Below are positions 26,921 through 35,379 of a stretch of 64,000 nt of DNA, in pieces. This DNA comes from Roseiarcus sp963832305 (lineage in GTDB: Bacteria > Pseudomonadota > Alphaproteobacteria > Rhizobiales > Beijerinckiaceae). The notes under the pieces are model-generated. The model was not told where the DNA came from. It ran no database searches and saw only the letters and a program-made list of their open reading frames with translations. A program made the translations under genes and the position numbers. The stretch lies in assembly GCA_963832305.1 (NCBI GenBank), contig CAWHTU010000003.1, positions 96,605 to 160,604 on the forward strand. Direction: 5' to 3'. Every line of letters starts with the position of its first letter. The first letter of the stretch is position 1.

Positions 26921-28084
26921 TTGAGCATCTTTCCCTCCATCGCCGCTCTCTTATTCTCTGTGCTGCTGCTGATCGGCGGCAACAGCCTGGTCAGCGTGGC
27001 GACGCCGCTGAGGGCCCGTATCGATGGCTTCCCCGACCTGACCATCGGCCTGCTCGGGTCGGTTTATTTCGCCGGAATGCTTGCGGGAACCCTCGCGGCG
27101 CCGGCGATCATTCGTCGTGGCGGTCACATCAGGGCCTACACCGCGTTTGTCGCGCTCGCGGTCGTTTCCGTGATCCTTATGCCCGTCATGCTCTTCCCAT
27201 TGGCGTGGCTCGGGTGTCGCGCGCTCATCGGCTTCGTGTTCGCCGGGCTCTACGCCGTTATCGAATCCTGGATCAACGCCAAAGCGACCAACTCCAATCG
27301 CGGCGCGCTTTACGCTCTCTACCAGATCGCCAATTTCGTCGCTTCTGCTAGCGGACAGTTGGCCCTCAGGCCGCTCGGGCCCAACGGCTTTTCCGCCTTC
27401 GCCGTCTCCGGGGCGCTGCTCGCGCTCGCCATTGTGCCGATGGCGATGACCAGCGTCGATCCGCCCGCTCAGCCGAAAAGCGTGCGGCCACGCCTCTTCT
27501 GGCTCGTCCGCTTGGCGCCGATCTCGTGTTTTGCGGCGCTCGCCGCAGGCGCCGCCAATGGCGCCCTGTTTGCGCTCGGTCCGGTGTTTGCGGTCGAGAT
27601 CGGCATGACGCCCAGCAGCGTGCCGCTGTTCACCTCTTCGATCGTGCTCGGATCGGCGCTGGGCGTCTTCCCCATCGCCCTGGTCTCAGACCGCATCGAC
27701 CGCCGGTTGGTCATCGCCGCGGTCATGATCGCAGGCGCCGCCTGCGAAGTCGCGCTGAGCCGAGTGACGGCTCCCGGCGTTTGGTTGATTGCGCTTGGAT
27801 TTCTGGTCGGCCTGACAACCTATTCGCTCTATACGCTTGCGGTCTCGCTCGCCAACGATCGCGGCGCCCCTCATGACCTCGTCTTCATTTCAGTTGGGCT
27901 CTTGTTCATCTACTGCGTCGCGGCGATCGCCGCCCCGGCGGTGGCCTCCGTCCTCATGAAGGACTTCGGCCCGCAGATACTATTCGTTCAGAACGCCTAT
28001 GTGCATATGGCGGTCGCTGCGCTGGTTCTTTGGCGGCTGGTCGTCGCTCCAAGAGCGCGAAGTCGGACCCGACCGGCCGCCTGA
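26921..28084 (+). CDS. MFS transporter
   Basis: A 387-residue protein of about 12 hydrophobic segments. The loop RARIDGFPDLTIGLLGSVYF and the following FAGMLAGTLAAPAIIRRGGH resemble the YcaD-type major facilitator subfamily. A second half follows the central linker near residue 185 (PPAQPKSVRPR). The start is assigned to TTG at 26921, which is uncertain because no strong ribosome site precedes it. It is divergent from the DAHP synthase gene. The substrate is unknown. Confidence 0.82.
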   Translation: MSIFPSIAALLFSVLLLIGGNSLVSVATPLRARIDGFPDLTIGLLGSVYFAGMLAGTLAAPAIIRRGGHIRAYTAFVALAVVSVILMPVMLFPLAWLGCRALIGFVFAGLYAVIESWINAKATNSNRGALYALYQIANFVASASGQLALRPLGPNGFSAFAVSGALLALAIVPMAMTSVDPPAQPKSVRPRLFWLVRLAPISCFAALAAGAANGALFALGPVFAVEIGMTPSSVPLFTSSIVLGSALGVFPIALVSDRIDRRLVIAAVMIAGAACEVALSRVTAPGVWLIALGFLVGLTTYSLYTLAVSLANDRGAPHDLVFISVGLLFIYCVAAIAAPAVASVLMKDFGPQILFVQNAYVHMAVAALVLWRLVVAPRARSRTRPAA

Positions 28085-28465
28085 AACTGCATTTCGGATC
28101 GAAAAAGCCTTGGCAGCAGGCAGAGGAGTTGCCGGATGGTGGCGGCGGCAAATTATTTGCGATAATCAGAAGCCCGTGCTATGCTGCAACTGTCGTCGGG
28201 CCCGGATCGCCGTCGGGGTCAATGCTGAGACATCTGCGGCTGGCGGTGTTTTGACTTAGATATCATGTGAAAGAACAGGCGGGAAGGCCGGGACGGTCCG
28301 ACGTGTGTGACAAAATAGCTTAAGTTGTTGAAAAATATCGCTTTCCTTAGAAAAGCGACGCTTGGATTTCCTTCCGCTTGGGCTTGGATTTCCTTCACTC
28401 GGCTTTGATTTTCTTCCACGCCGATTTGGATTTGCTTCCAAGGATTTGGAAATCCTTCCGAGCCC
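28085..28465. other. Intergenic region with a tandem repeat between MFS gene and fabI
   Basis: The MFS gene ends at 28084 and fabI ends convergently at 28466. The left 270 bases show no gene that I can support. The right end is the 20-22-bp tandem array listed separately. Frames across it are Arg/Lys/Ser-rich artefacts of the repeat. Confidence 0.5.
28361..28464 (-). repeat. Imperfect 20-22-bp tandem repeat at the 3' end of fabI
   Basis: Five units lie end to end: 28361-28382, 28383-28402, 28403-28424, 28425-28444 and 28445-28464. On the plus strand each is a variant of CTTGGATTTCCTTCC plus a GC-rich tail. The array ends exactly two bases before the fabI stop codon, so it would be transcribed as the fabI 3' untranslated region. 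Its words (GGGCTTGGATTTCCTT) resemble part of the dispersed repeat family. Confidence 0.65.
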
Positions 28466-29302
28466 TCAGTCCTTGACCACGGTCAGGTCGGGCGCGGCCG
28501 GATTCTTCATTCCGACAACATGGTATCCAGCATCGACGTGGACAATCTCGCCGGTCACCCCGCGCGACATGGGCGACAGGAGGTAGACAGCGCTCTCGCC
28601 GACCTCCTCGATGCTCACTGTACGGCGCAGGGGTGAGTTGTATTCGTTCCACCGCAGAATGTAGCGGAAGTCGCCAATGCCGGAAGCGGCGAGCGTCTTG
28701 ATTGGTCCAGCTGAAATCGCATTGACGCGAATCGCCTTCTCTCCGAGATCGGCAGCGAGGTATCGGACGCTCGCCTCCAATGCGGCCTTGGCGACGCCCA
28801 TCACGTTATAGTGGGGCATCCACTTTTCTGCGCCATAATATGTCAGGGTCAGCATGGCGCCGCCGTTGGGCATCAACTTTTCGGCTCGTTGGGCGACAGC
28901 CGTAAAGGAATAACACGATATGGCGAGCGATTTTGTGAAATTGTCCTCGGTCGTATCAATATACCGACCTGTCAGTTGGTCCTTGTCGGCGAAGGCGATG
29001 CAGTGAACGATGAAGTCGATGGCGCCCCACAACTTTCTCGCTTCCGCGAAGACAAAGTCGATCGAACCGCCCTCGGTGACGTCGCAATGGCCCAGCACGT
29101 GGGCTCCCAATTCTTGCGCGAGCGGCCGGACCCGCTTTTCCAGCGCCCCTCCTTGAAAAGTGAGCGCCAGTTCTGCGCCAGCGGAGCGGGCAGCCTTGGC
29201 GATGCCCCATGCGATCGAGCGATTGTTGGCGACGCCGAAAACGACCCCGCGCATCCCGCGCATAACGCTCGCGGTTGCGCCGACTGAAGGGGTTCGCTCC
29301 AT
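28466..29302 (-). CDS. fabI: Enoyl-[acyl-carrier-protein] reductase FabI
   Basis: NADH-dependent last step of fatty-acid elongation. The 278-residue SDR-like protein has the FabI N-terminus GVVFGVANNRSIAWGIAKA, an active-site Tyr and Lys spaced by six residues in HYNVMGVAKAALEASVRYLA, and the NAISAGPIKTLAASGI loop where triclosan-type inhibitors bind. The ATG at 29302 has GAGG five bases upstream; a TTG just before it is less likely. Many Rhizobiales carry more than one FabI, so this need not be the only copy. Confidence 0.92.
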   Translation of the reverse strand: MERTPSVGATASVMRGMRGVVFGVANNRSIAWGIAKAARSAGAELALTFQGGALEKRVRPLAQELGAHVLGHCDVTEGGSIDFVFAEARKLWGAIDFIVHCIAFADKDQLTGRYIDTTEDNFTKSLAISCYSFTAVAQRAEKLMPNGGAMLTLTYYGAEKWMPHYNVMGVAKAALEASVRYLAADLGEKAIRVNAISAGPIKTLAASGIGDFRYILRWNEYNSPLRRTVSIEEVGESAVYLLSPMSRGVTGEIVHVDAGYHVVGMKNPAAPDLTVVKD

Positions 29303-29414
29303 CAAGGCCTCTCTACGGCTTGAATTGGAAGGTCAATGTTAGGACGCCCGGGCGCCGGGGTATCCCTTAGCCTCGCCTGACACGCAAGGGAAGGACCGAG
29401 GTTTCGGTCAATCG

Positions 29415-29429
29415 TCACAAAATGTGTGA
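29415..29429. promoter_or_regulatory. Inverted repeat TCACA-N5-TGTGA in the fabI / sigma-factor divergent region
   Basis: The palindrome TCACAAAATGTGTGA lies in the 218-base region between the divergent fabI and sigma-factor genes, followed by another TCACA at 29436-29440. It is a plausible operator, but the half-site order is opposite to the CRP/FNR consensus, so I cannot name a regulator. Confidence 0.35.
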
Positions 29430-29520
29430 CTCCGCTCACACGCGCGCTTGGAACCAGATCCTCTTTTGACTAGGATCATCAACGAGCGTTATCGCTTGTC
29501 GAGGTTCACACAGACTACCG

Positions 29521-30096
29521 GTGTCACTGGTGCCGCCGCTAAGCGACAGTTTGGCCGACCTCTCAGACCTGCGCCAATTCGCGCTGGCTCTGACGCGAGA
29601 CGATCGGCTGGTGCTCGATCGTGGGGCCGCGGTGGCGCTTGTGGACCGCCTGTTCAGGCAGGCATCTTTCGAGGCAGTCGACGCGACCGTCGCCGGTGAC
29701 GCCATAGGGCATGCGCGTGAAGACGGGCGCGTACGTGCGTTCGGCCAGTTTGTCCGGCTTTATCGCCGGCACGTGCGTCGCTTGGTCGTCGACGAAGGGG
29801 AAATCGGATGGGACGAGAGCGGAGAAGGCGCTCGCGGCCGAGCGGCGGCCGGCGGGGTCGGCATGTCCGTTGCTGTCCGCGCGCTGCCTCTGGAGCTCCG
29901 AGAGGCGTTGTTAATTGTAGTTCTGGCGAACCTCACCCACCGCGAGGCTGCCTCAGCGCTGGATATCTCGCTCGCTACACTTGTCGCTCGGCTGACGAAA
30001 GCCCGCGAACGCCTCTCCGCGCTGACCCAGTCGCCTGGCGTGGCTGAGACGGCCGATGCGGCGCCGGCGGTCCCCCATCTTCGAGTCGTCAAGTGA
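29521..30096 (+). CDS. ECF-like RNA polymerase sigma factor
   Basis: A 191-residue protein. Residues 17-50 (LRQFALALTRDDRLVLDRG) resemble a weak sigma region 2, and residues 122-168 (ALPLELREALLIVVLANLTH then REAASALDISLATLVARLTK) are a clear region 4 helix-turn-helix. The region 2 helix lacks the usual acidic DDLVQ wording, so core binding may be atypical. The GTG start at 29521 is the first in frame and is uncertain. The gene is coupled to a predicted membrane anti-sigma factor, which supports the assignment. Confidence 0.72.
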   Translation: MSLVPPLSDSLADLSDLRQFALALTRDDRLVLDRGAAVALVDRLFRQASFEAVDATVAGDAIGHAREDGRVRAFGQFVRLYRRHVRRLVVDEGEIGWDESGEGARGRAAAGGVGMSVAVRALPLELREALLIVVLANLTHREAASALDISLATLVARLTKARERLSALTQSPGVAETADAAPAVPHLRVVK

Positions 30097-30980
30097 TGGA
30101 AGCGTGGCGGGTAGCGGATCTGCACGCCTTTGTCGACGATTGCCTCGAGCCTGATGAGCGCTCGGCGTTCGAGAAGCGGATGGCGGAAGATCCAGCGCTT
30201 GCCCGTCGCGCGACGATGTGGCGAGCGCAAAACAGCGCCATTCGATCCGCCTTCGATGGCGAGGGTCCGCGAGCCTTCTCGATCGGCGTCATTCGTCCTC
30301 AAAACGAGGTTCCGGGCAAGGGCCGGCGGCCGGCAGCCATCGGCGCAACACCTGGTCGCGAGCTTTCGCGGTGGTCATCTGTGCCCGGCCTTGATGACGC
30401 TTCGCGAATCGCCACGCAGGTCGGCGCGGCGAGCGACTTTCGGCCTTTGCCGTTATGGCGGCTTGTCCTCGCGGCTGCATTCGTCTGCCTGGGATGCCTT
30501 TGGTCGCCTGCGGCGCCTGTTGTTCCGGCAAACGGACTTGGAGAGGCGGCTGTAGCAGCGTTTCGCGCATTCGTCCGTTCCGGCGTCGCCCCGGTCGAGT
30601 TCGCGACCGGCGATCGGACGGAATCGCAACAGTGGCTGAGGACACGTCTCCTGCGTCCCGTTTACCTCCCCGCCGCCCCTTCGGCCGTCGGCCTGCTCGG
30701 CGCGAGGATCGCTCCATGTCCGGGGGCGCCGGCAGCGTTTCTCGTTTACATCTCCGAAGGAAGGCGCATCGGTTTGCTCGTCCGGTTGCTTGACGCGCCC
30801 ATGACGAGAGCGCCCGAACTCCTAGCCGCCGACGGCGGTACCGCCGCAATATGGACGTGGCGCGGCCAGGGATTTGCGCTGGTCGGGGACCTTGATGCAC
30901 CGGCACTGCTGAAGATTGCGAAAGACTTGTTCGATTCGCCGACCGAGGGCGCTCAGACGATGCCCGAGCGAGGGTCGTAA
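30096..30980 (+). CDS. Transmembrane anti-sigma factor (predicted)
   Basis: A 294-residue protein. The N-terminal about 60 residues (LHAFVDDCLEPDERSAFEKRM, DPALARRATMW) match the anti-sigma helical domain that binds ECF sigma factors. It lacks the His-x3-Cys-x2-Cys zinc site of ZAS anti-sigmas. One membrane segment follows near residues 120-145, then a periplasmic domain of about 150 residues. The ATG shares a base with the sigma stop (TGATG). Its last 28 bases overlap the convergent J-protein gene. Confidence 0.75.
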   Translation: MEAWRVADLHAFVDDCLEPDERSAFEKRMAEDPALARRATMWRAQNSAIRSAFDGEGPRAFSIGVIRPQNEVPGKGRRPAAIGATPGRELSRWSSVPGLDDASRIATQVGAASDFRPLPLWRLVLAAAFVCLGCLWSPAAPVVPANGLGEAAVAAFRAFVRSGVAPVEFATGDRTESQQWLRTRLLRPVYLPAAPSAVGLLGARIAPCPGAPAAFLVYISEGRRIGLLVRLLDAPMTRAPELLAADGGTAAIWTWRGQGFALVGDLDAPALLKIAKDLFDSPTEGAQTMPERGS

Positions 30981-31894
30981 GGCTTTTGATCCCGCAGCCT
31001 GCGCATCAACGCGCTCAGTTCTGGGTCCGTTTCGTTCGGCAGAACGATCCGCAGCGTCGCCAACAAGTCCCCGGCGGGTTGATCGGGGCCGGCGGGCAGG
31101 CCTTTGCCGCGCAACCGAAGCACTCGGCCGCCGCTCGCCCCCGGCGCGATGGACATCTCGACCTCCCCGCTCAGCGTGGGCGCTCGAACGCGTGCGCCCA
31201 AAATAGCTTCGTAGAGGGTGACGGGCAAATCCAATCGCAAGTCGCGACCCTCGACCTTGAATAGCGGATGGGGGGCGTAGCGAATGGTCACCATCACGTC
31301 GCCCGGCGCTCCGCCGCGATGGCTGGCCTGGCCTTGACCGCGCAACCTGATCGACTTTCCCTCTTCAATTCCGGCGGGCACGGCGACGTCCAGCATCTTC
31401 CCGGTCGGCAGGGCGACGCGAATCGAGCCTCCGTGCGCAACCGTCGCCAAGGGAACCGCGACCGAGACGCCCATGTCCTCGCCACGGGCTGACTGACTGC
31501 GCGTGCGCGTGCGGCCGGCGCCGAACAGCTCCGACAGAATGTCGGGGTCGATCGAACCGCTTTCGGCCGAAAACCCGCCGCTGCCGAAGTCGAAGCCGAA
31601 ATTCCGAAACTCGCCTCGCCCTCCTCCTCCCGGCGGGCGGCCAAAACCGAACCCCTCGAACTGCGGCGCTCTCGGCTTGCCTTCGGCGTCGATCTCACCG
31701 CGGTCGAAGGCTTTCCGCTTCTTCTCATCGCCGAGGATTTCGTAGGCGGAGCCGACCTCGGCGAAACGCTCCTTTGCCCTCGGCTCCTTGCTCTGGTCGG
31801 GGTGGTATTTCTTGGCGAGCTTGCGAAAGGCGGTTTTGATCTCGGCTGCGGTGGCGGACTTCGCCACGCCAAGAATCTCATAAGGATCACGCAT
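30953..31894 (-). CDS. DnaJ-like (CbpA type) co-chaperone
   Basis: A 313-residue type II J-protein that would stimulate DnaK. Residues 1-65 are a J domain with the HPD motif (KKYHPDQSK near residue 30). A Gly/Phe-rich stretch follows at about 75-130 (GFGFGRPPGGGGRGEF), then two beta-rich substrate domains ending near residue 300. There is no CxxCxGxG zinc region, so it is not DnaJ itself. It converges on and overlaps the anti-sigma gene by 28 bases. Confidence 0.88.
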   Translation of the reverse strand: MRDPYEILGVAKSATAAEIKTAFRKLAKKYHPDQSKEPRAKERFAEVGSAYEILGDEKKRKAFDRGEIDAEGKPRAPQFEGFGFGRPPGGGGRGEFRNFGFDFGSGGFSAESGSIDPDILSELFGAGRTRTRSQSARGEDMGVSVAVPLATVAHGGSIRVALPTGKMLDVAVPAGIEEGKSIRLRGQGQASHRGGAPGDVMVTIRYAPHPLFKVEGRDLRLDLPVTLYEAILGARVRAPTLSGEVEMSIAPGASGGRVLRLRGKGLPAGPDQPAGDLLATLRIVLPNETDPELSALMRRLRDQKPYDPRSGIV

Positions 31895-32060
31895 TATGAG
31901 CCCATCCCTCGGCCCCGCCTCGATTCAAGCGCGGGAGCCCATGTCTCCCTCGCACATTTGGCGCTTTGTTCGACGCCACGCAAGGGCGAGGCGTTCGTTG
32001 GCCACACGGCGCGGGCCGGGATATGATTCGTCCCGCCCCTTTCCCCGGAGTTGCGTCCCC

Positions 32061-32675
32061 TTGAACGAATTGAGTCTTGCCGACTTTGCCGAGGCCCAGA
32101 ACCCTTTCGCGCTCTTTGAGCTATGGCTCGCGGAAGCCGCGGCCTCCGAGATCAACGATCCCGAGGCGATGGCGCTCGCCACCGTCGACGCCGACGGGTT
32201 GCCTGACGCGCGGATGGTCCTGTGCAAGGGCGCGGACGCGCGCGGTCTCGTCTTCTACTCCAATGTCGAAAGCGTCAAAGGGCGCGAGCTTGAGGGCCAG
32301 CCGAGGGCGGCGGCGCTGTTCCATTGGAAGTCGATCCGGCGCCAGGCCCGGTTCCGGGGCGCGGTGGCGGAACTCGGGGCGGGCGAGAGCGACGCCTATT
32401 TCGCCACTCGGCCGAGAGGGAGCCAGATCGGCGCCTGGGCGAGCCGGCAGTCCCGGCCACTCGAGTCGCGCGCCGCACTCGAGGCGGCGGTCGAGAGTTA
32501 CGAGCGGCGGTTCGGAGGCGGCGAGGTCCCGCGCCCCGACCACTGGCGGGGCTATCGGCTGGAGCCGGTCGAAGTCGAGTTCTGGCGCGACCGCCCGTCG
32601 CGATTGCACGATCGGCTTCAGTTCAAACGTGCCGATCCCGGTGCGCCATGGGAAAAGCGTCTCCTTTATCCGTAG
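32061..32675 (+). CDS. pdxH: Pyridoxamine 5'-phosphate oxidase
   Basis: It makes pyridoxal 5'-phosphate with FMN and oxygen. 204 residues: NPFALFELWLAEAAASEIND at the start, ALATVDADGLPDARMVLCKG, the FMN-binding FYSNVESVKGREL and the terminal DRLHDRLQFKRADPG-like text (RLHDRLQFKR). The start is assigned to TTG at 32061, which gives the usual family length. In-frame ATGs at 31896 and 31941 would add residues without family character and overlap the divergent J-protein promoter. Confidence 0.9.
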   Translation: MNELSLADFAEAQNPFALFELWLAEAAASEINDPEAMALATVDADGLPDARMVLCKGADARGLVFYSNVESVKGRELEGQPRAAALFHWKSIRRQARFRGAVAELGAGESDAYFATRPRGSQIGAWASRQSRPLESRAALEAAVESYERRFGGGEVPRPDHWRGYRLEPVEVEFWRDRPSRLHDRLQFKRADPGAPWEKRLLYP

Positions 32676-33151
32676 AAATGTGTAATACGCCCCCACAATT
32701 CCAAATCGCGGCGAAATATAACCAAGCCGAGCCAAGCCCTGCGGGAATCCGGCCAAATCCAGCCAAGGAAAAGGCTTTGATTTCCTTTGATATTCTTGGC
32801 GGAAATGAGCCTGTTCAATGGGTTACCGCGACCCCCCCGGGCAGAATAATCTTCTGCTCGCCAAGCCCTCCGTCAAACGGACGAACCAAGCGCCGGTGGG
32901 TGCAAAAAAAGGCAACGCAAGTCTCATCGTCTTCCTGAGCCTCCCGGCATTGATCCCGACCAAACGGAGCGTAGCACGTCTTTCGTTTTTCCGAAAGAGA
33001 ATGCGCCAAAATCTCGGCCGGCTCCGCGCGAGCGCGAACGGCGCTCGCCGCCGCTCATTCCCAGTCCGCCCGCTGAGAGCCGCCCCGGCCCACGAATTGA
33101 TCGGCGCCGGACATTCGGATTCGCTATCAAGCGGCGACAAGCTCGAGAGCC
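32676..33151. other. Intergenic region after pdxH, with dispersed repeat copy B
   Basis: No gene is supported here. The first 143 bases carry dispersed repeat copy B on the minus strand. The remainder (32819-33151) shows only short frames without recognisable protein character on either strand. Confidence 0.5.
32700..32818 (-). repeat. Dispersed intergenic repeat, copy B
   Basis: Read on the minus strand it begins TTGAACAGGCTCATTTCC, continues ATATCAAAGGAAATCAAAGC then CTTTTCCTTGGCTGGATTTGG, and ends with repeated GGCTTGG words. It aligns word for word with copies A and C but is inverted. It lies 25 bases after the pdxH stop. Confidence 0.75.
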
Positions 33152-33601
33152 ATGGAATGCCCGATGGATGAGAGACTTTTCCCCGCCCGCCCGCTCCTCG
33201 CCGTGTCGGCGGCGGTGTTCCGCGATGGGCGGGTCCTGATCGTCCGGCGGGCGCGGGCGCCGCTGATCGGCCATTTCAGCCTGCCAGGGGGCGTGGTCGA
33301 GATCGGCGAGACGCTCGCTGAAGCCGTCGCGCGCGAGCTTGATGAGGAAGTCGGAGTCAGCGCCGAAATCATCGGCTTCAACCGGCACGTGGATGCGATC
33401 GCTCGCGAAGGCGACCGCGTCCGGACGCATTTCGTCATCGCCTCCTTCGTCGCCCGCTGGGTCAGTGGGGAGCCGCGCTTGAGCGACGAAGTCGATCGCG
33501 TCGAATGGATCGACCCGGCCGCCGCCCCGCCCTCGCCGATCACGCCCGGGCTCGGCGAAATTCTGGCGACTGCGACGCGGATTGAAAGTCAGCGGGTGTA
33601 A
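33152..33601 (+). CDS. NUDIX hydrolase
   Basis: A 149-residue NUDIX-fold protein. The box GGVVEIGETLAEAVAREL plus DEEVGV fits Gx5Ex7REUxEExGU, with all metal-binding glutamates present. It starts RPLLAVSAAVFRDGRVLIVR, close to ADP-ribose/8-oxo-dGTP-like subgroups, but the nucleotide substrate cannot be named. ATGs at 33152 and 33164 are both possible starts. Confidence 0.88.
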   Translation: MECPMDERLFPARPLLAVSAAVFRDGRVLIVRRARAPLIGHFSLPGGVVEIGETLAEAVARELDEEVGVSAEIIGFNRHVDAIAREGDRVRTHFVIASFVARWVSGEPRLSDEVDRVEWIDPAAAPPSPITPGLGEILATATRIESQRV

Positions 33602-33731
33602 GCCCGACGATCGCCATAGGGCCGCTCGTGACGCAGGCCGGCGACTGGAGCAGCCCAAGTTTGCCTGATCTGGGTTTGCACTTACAATATCGACGCCGGT
33701 TTTGCCCATGGCGCGAGTCAACGGAGGCGTT

Positions 33732-35297
33732 ATGAACCGCGAGCGGCAGGCCAAGCTCGAAACACCCGGCCGGAACGATCCGTGTCCTTGCAACAGTGGA
33801 CGCAAATACAAACAGTGCTGCGCCGATAAGGATCGCATCAACGCGATCCAGGACGACTTCGTCCGCGCACAAACCCGGCGCGGGCTAACGCTGGAATCTC
33901 AGAACCGAGTCGACGAAGCTATTGAAGCGTATCGTGTGGCCGCGGCATTTGGCAAAGCGCCTGAGGCTCTCAGCAGGCTCGGGCACCTCTTCACGAAACG
34001 CGGTCTTGTCAATTCGGCACGCGACGCGTTTCGGGCCGCGGCTACGAACGGCGAAACCACCGAGCGCCGACTGGATCTTGTCAGGGCGCTGATGATCGAA
34101 GGTAGAGCCAGCGAGGCGGAGGCCGAGGCCCGCCGCGCGGTCAGTCTCGATCTGAGGAGCGGCTATGGGTTCTGGCTACTCGGCCGCATCCTGACTGAGG
34201 CTGGCCGGTTCGCCGAGGCGCGCTCCGCGCTGGAAAGAGCGATCGAACTCGACCCCCAACTGGGCGGCGTTTACTACGATCTCGTCCGCGCGAGATCTCT
34301 CGGGGAGGCCGACCGTCCGCTTATCAGGCGCATGCTCAAAGTCGTCGCGACCGTGACCCGGCCGGATCAACTCATCCGTCTGCATCTTGCTTTGGGAAAG
34401 GCGCTTGAGGATCTCGGCGATTTCGGCCCCGCGATGGCCCACTTCGAGGAGGCCAATCGGATCAAGAAGACCCTCGGCCTATTTGATCGCGGCCGATTTG
34501 CGCGCCGGATCGATGGACTCATCGGAAGGTTCACCCCGGATTTTATTGCGGCGCACGTCGGACGCGGCGATGATACCGACCTTCCGGTCCTGATTGTGGG
34601 GATGCCTCGTTCAGGCACGACTCTGGTCGAACAGATCTTGTCGTGTCACTCTCAGGTGGGCGGCGGGGGTGAGATGCAGTTTTGGTCTCTGCGCGGTCCG
34701 CTATTCGAAGAGACAACCAGCGATGCATCGATTTCGGAGTTCCAACGGCGAACCGCCGAGGAATATTTGGCCACGCTTCGCGCGGTCGCGCCGGGCAAGG
34801 CGAGGGTGACCGACAAGGATCCGTTTAACTTTCTTTGGGCGGGCGTGATCCATCTCACATTCCCGCGCGCCGTGATCATTCACTGTCGGCGTGATCCGAT
34901 CGACACCTGCTTGTCTGCGTTTTCGACCTATTTCCGGTGGAATCCAGATTTTTCGACCGGCCGCGAAGATCTTGTGTTTTATTATCGCCAATATCAAAGC
35001 CTGATGGCGCATTGGCGGGCGACGCTGCGCCCGGAGCGTTTCGTCGAGGTCGACTATGAGGCGCTGGTCGCCAATCCGGGGTCGGAATCGCGTCGGCTGA
35101 TCGCCGCGTGCGGTCTTGACTGGCAGCCACAATGCCTGCGGCCGGAGAACAACAAACGGGTCGTCAGGAGCGCCAGTCGATGGCAGGCGCGCCAACCCAT
35201 CTATAGAGATGCGGTTGGCCGATGGCGTCGCTATGAGCCCTGGATCGGGTCGTTTCGGGAACTGAGCGCCGAGCGCCCTTCAGAATCCGCCAAATAG
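33732..35297 (+). CDS. SEC-C motif, TPR and sulfotransferase fusion protein
   Basis: 521 residues. A SEC-C zinc motif opens the protein (NDPCPCNSGRKYKQCC; Cys18, Cys20, Cys29, Cys30). Tetratricopeptide helices run from about 40 to 250. A PAPS-dependent sulfotransferase domain follows, with the 5'-phosphosulfate loop VGMPRSGTTLVEQIL near residue 290 and the 3'-phosphate motif CRRDPIDTCLSAF near 387. The ATG at 33732 is preceded by GGAGG at 33723-33727. TPR-sulfotransferases often modify proteins or glycans; the acceptor is unknown. A strong terminator follows. Confidence 0.88.
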   Translation: MNRERQAKLETPGRNDPCPCNSGRKYKQCCADKDRINAIQDDFVRAQTRRGLTLESQNRVDEAIEAYRVAAAFGKAPEALSRLGHLFTKRGLVNSARDAFRAAATNGETTERRLDLVRALMIEGRASEAEAEARRAVSLDLRSGYGFWLLGRILTEAGRFAEARSALERAIELDPQLGGVYYDLVRARSLGEADRPLIRRMLKVVATVTRPDQLIRLHLALGKALEDLGDFGPAMAHFEEANRIKKTLGLFDRGRFARRIDGLIGRFTPDFIAAHVGRGDDTDLPVLIVGMPRSGTTLVEQILSCHSQVGGGGEMQFWSLRGPLFEETTSDASISEFQRRTAEEYLATLRAVAPGKARVTDKDPFNFLWAGVIHLTFPRAVIIHCRRDPIDTCLSAFSTYFRWNPDFSTGREDLVFYYRQYQSLMAHWRATLRPERFVEVDYEALVANPGSESRRLIAACGLDWQPQCLRPENNKRVVRSASRWQARQPIYRDAVGRWRRYEPWIGSFRELSAERPSESAK

Positions 35298-35329
35298 CGG
35301 AGCGCCACCTTTGTTCGGGTGGTTCAACA

Positions 35330-35355
35330 GAAAGGCCGCCGTTGGGCGGCCTTTC
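35330..35355. terminator. Bidirectional rho-independent terminator
   Basis: The stem GAAAGGCCGCC / GGCGGCCTTTC closes around the loop GTTG, with an A-run on one side and a T-run on the other. It lies between the stops of the convergent sulfotransferase and PEP-CTERM genes and should serve both. Confidence 0.85.
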
Positions 35356-35379
35356 CAGTGGTGGTCGACTTGAAACCGA

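Noticed and set aside
29436..29510. GGAAC ... CGTT as a general stress (EcfG) promoter upstream of the sigma gene
   Set aside because: The spacing between the two words is about 32 bases, far from the 16-17 expected.
32819..33151. Small genes between pdxH and the NUDIX gene
   Set aside because: Several short frames exist on both strands, but none has recognisable protein character or a supported start.
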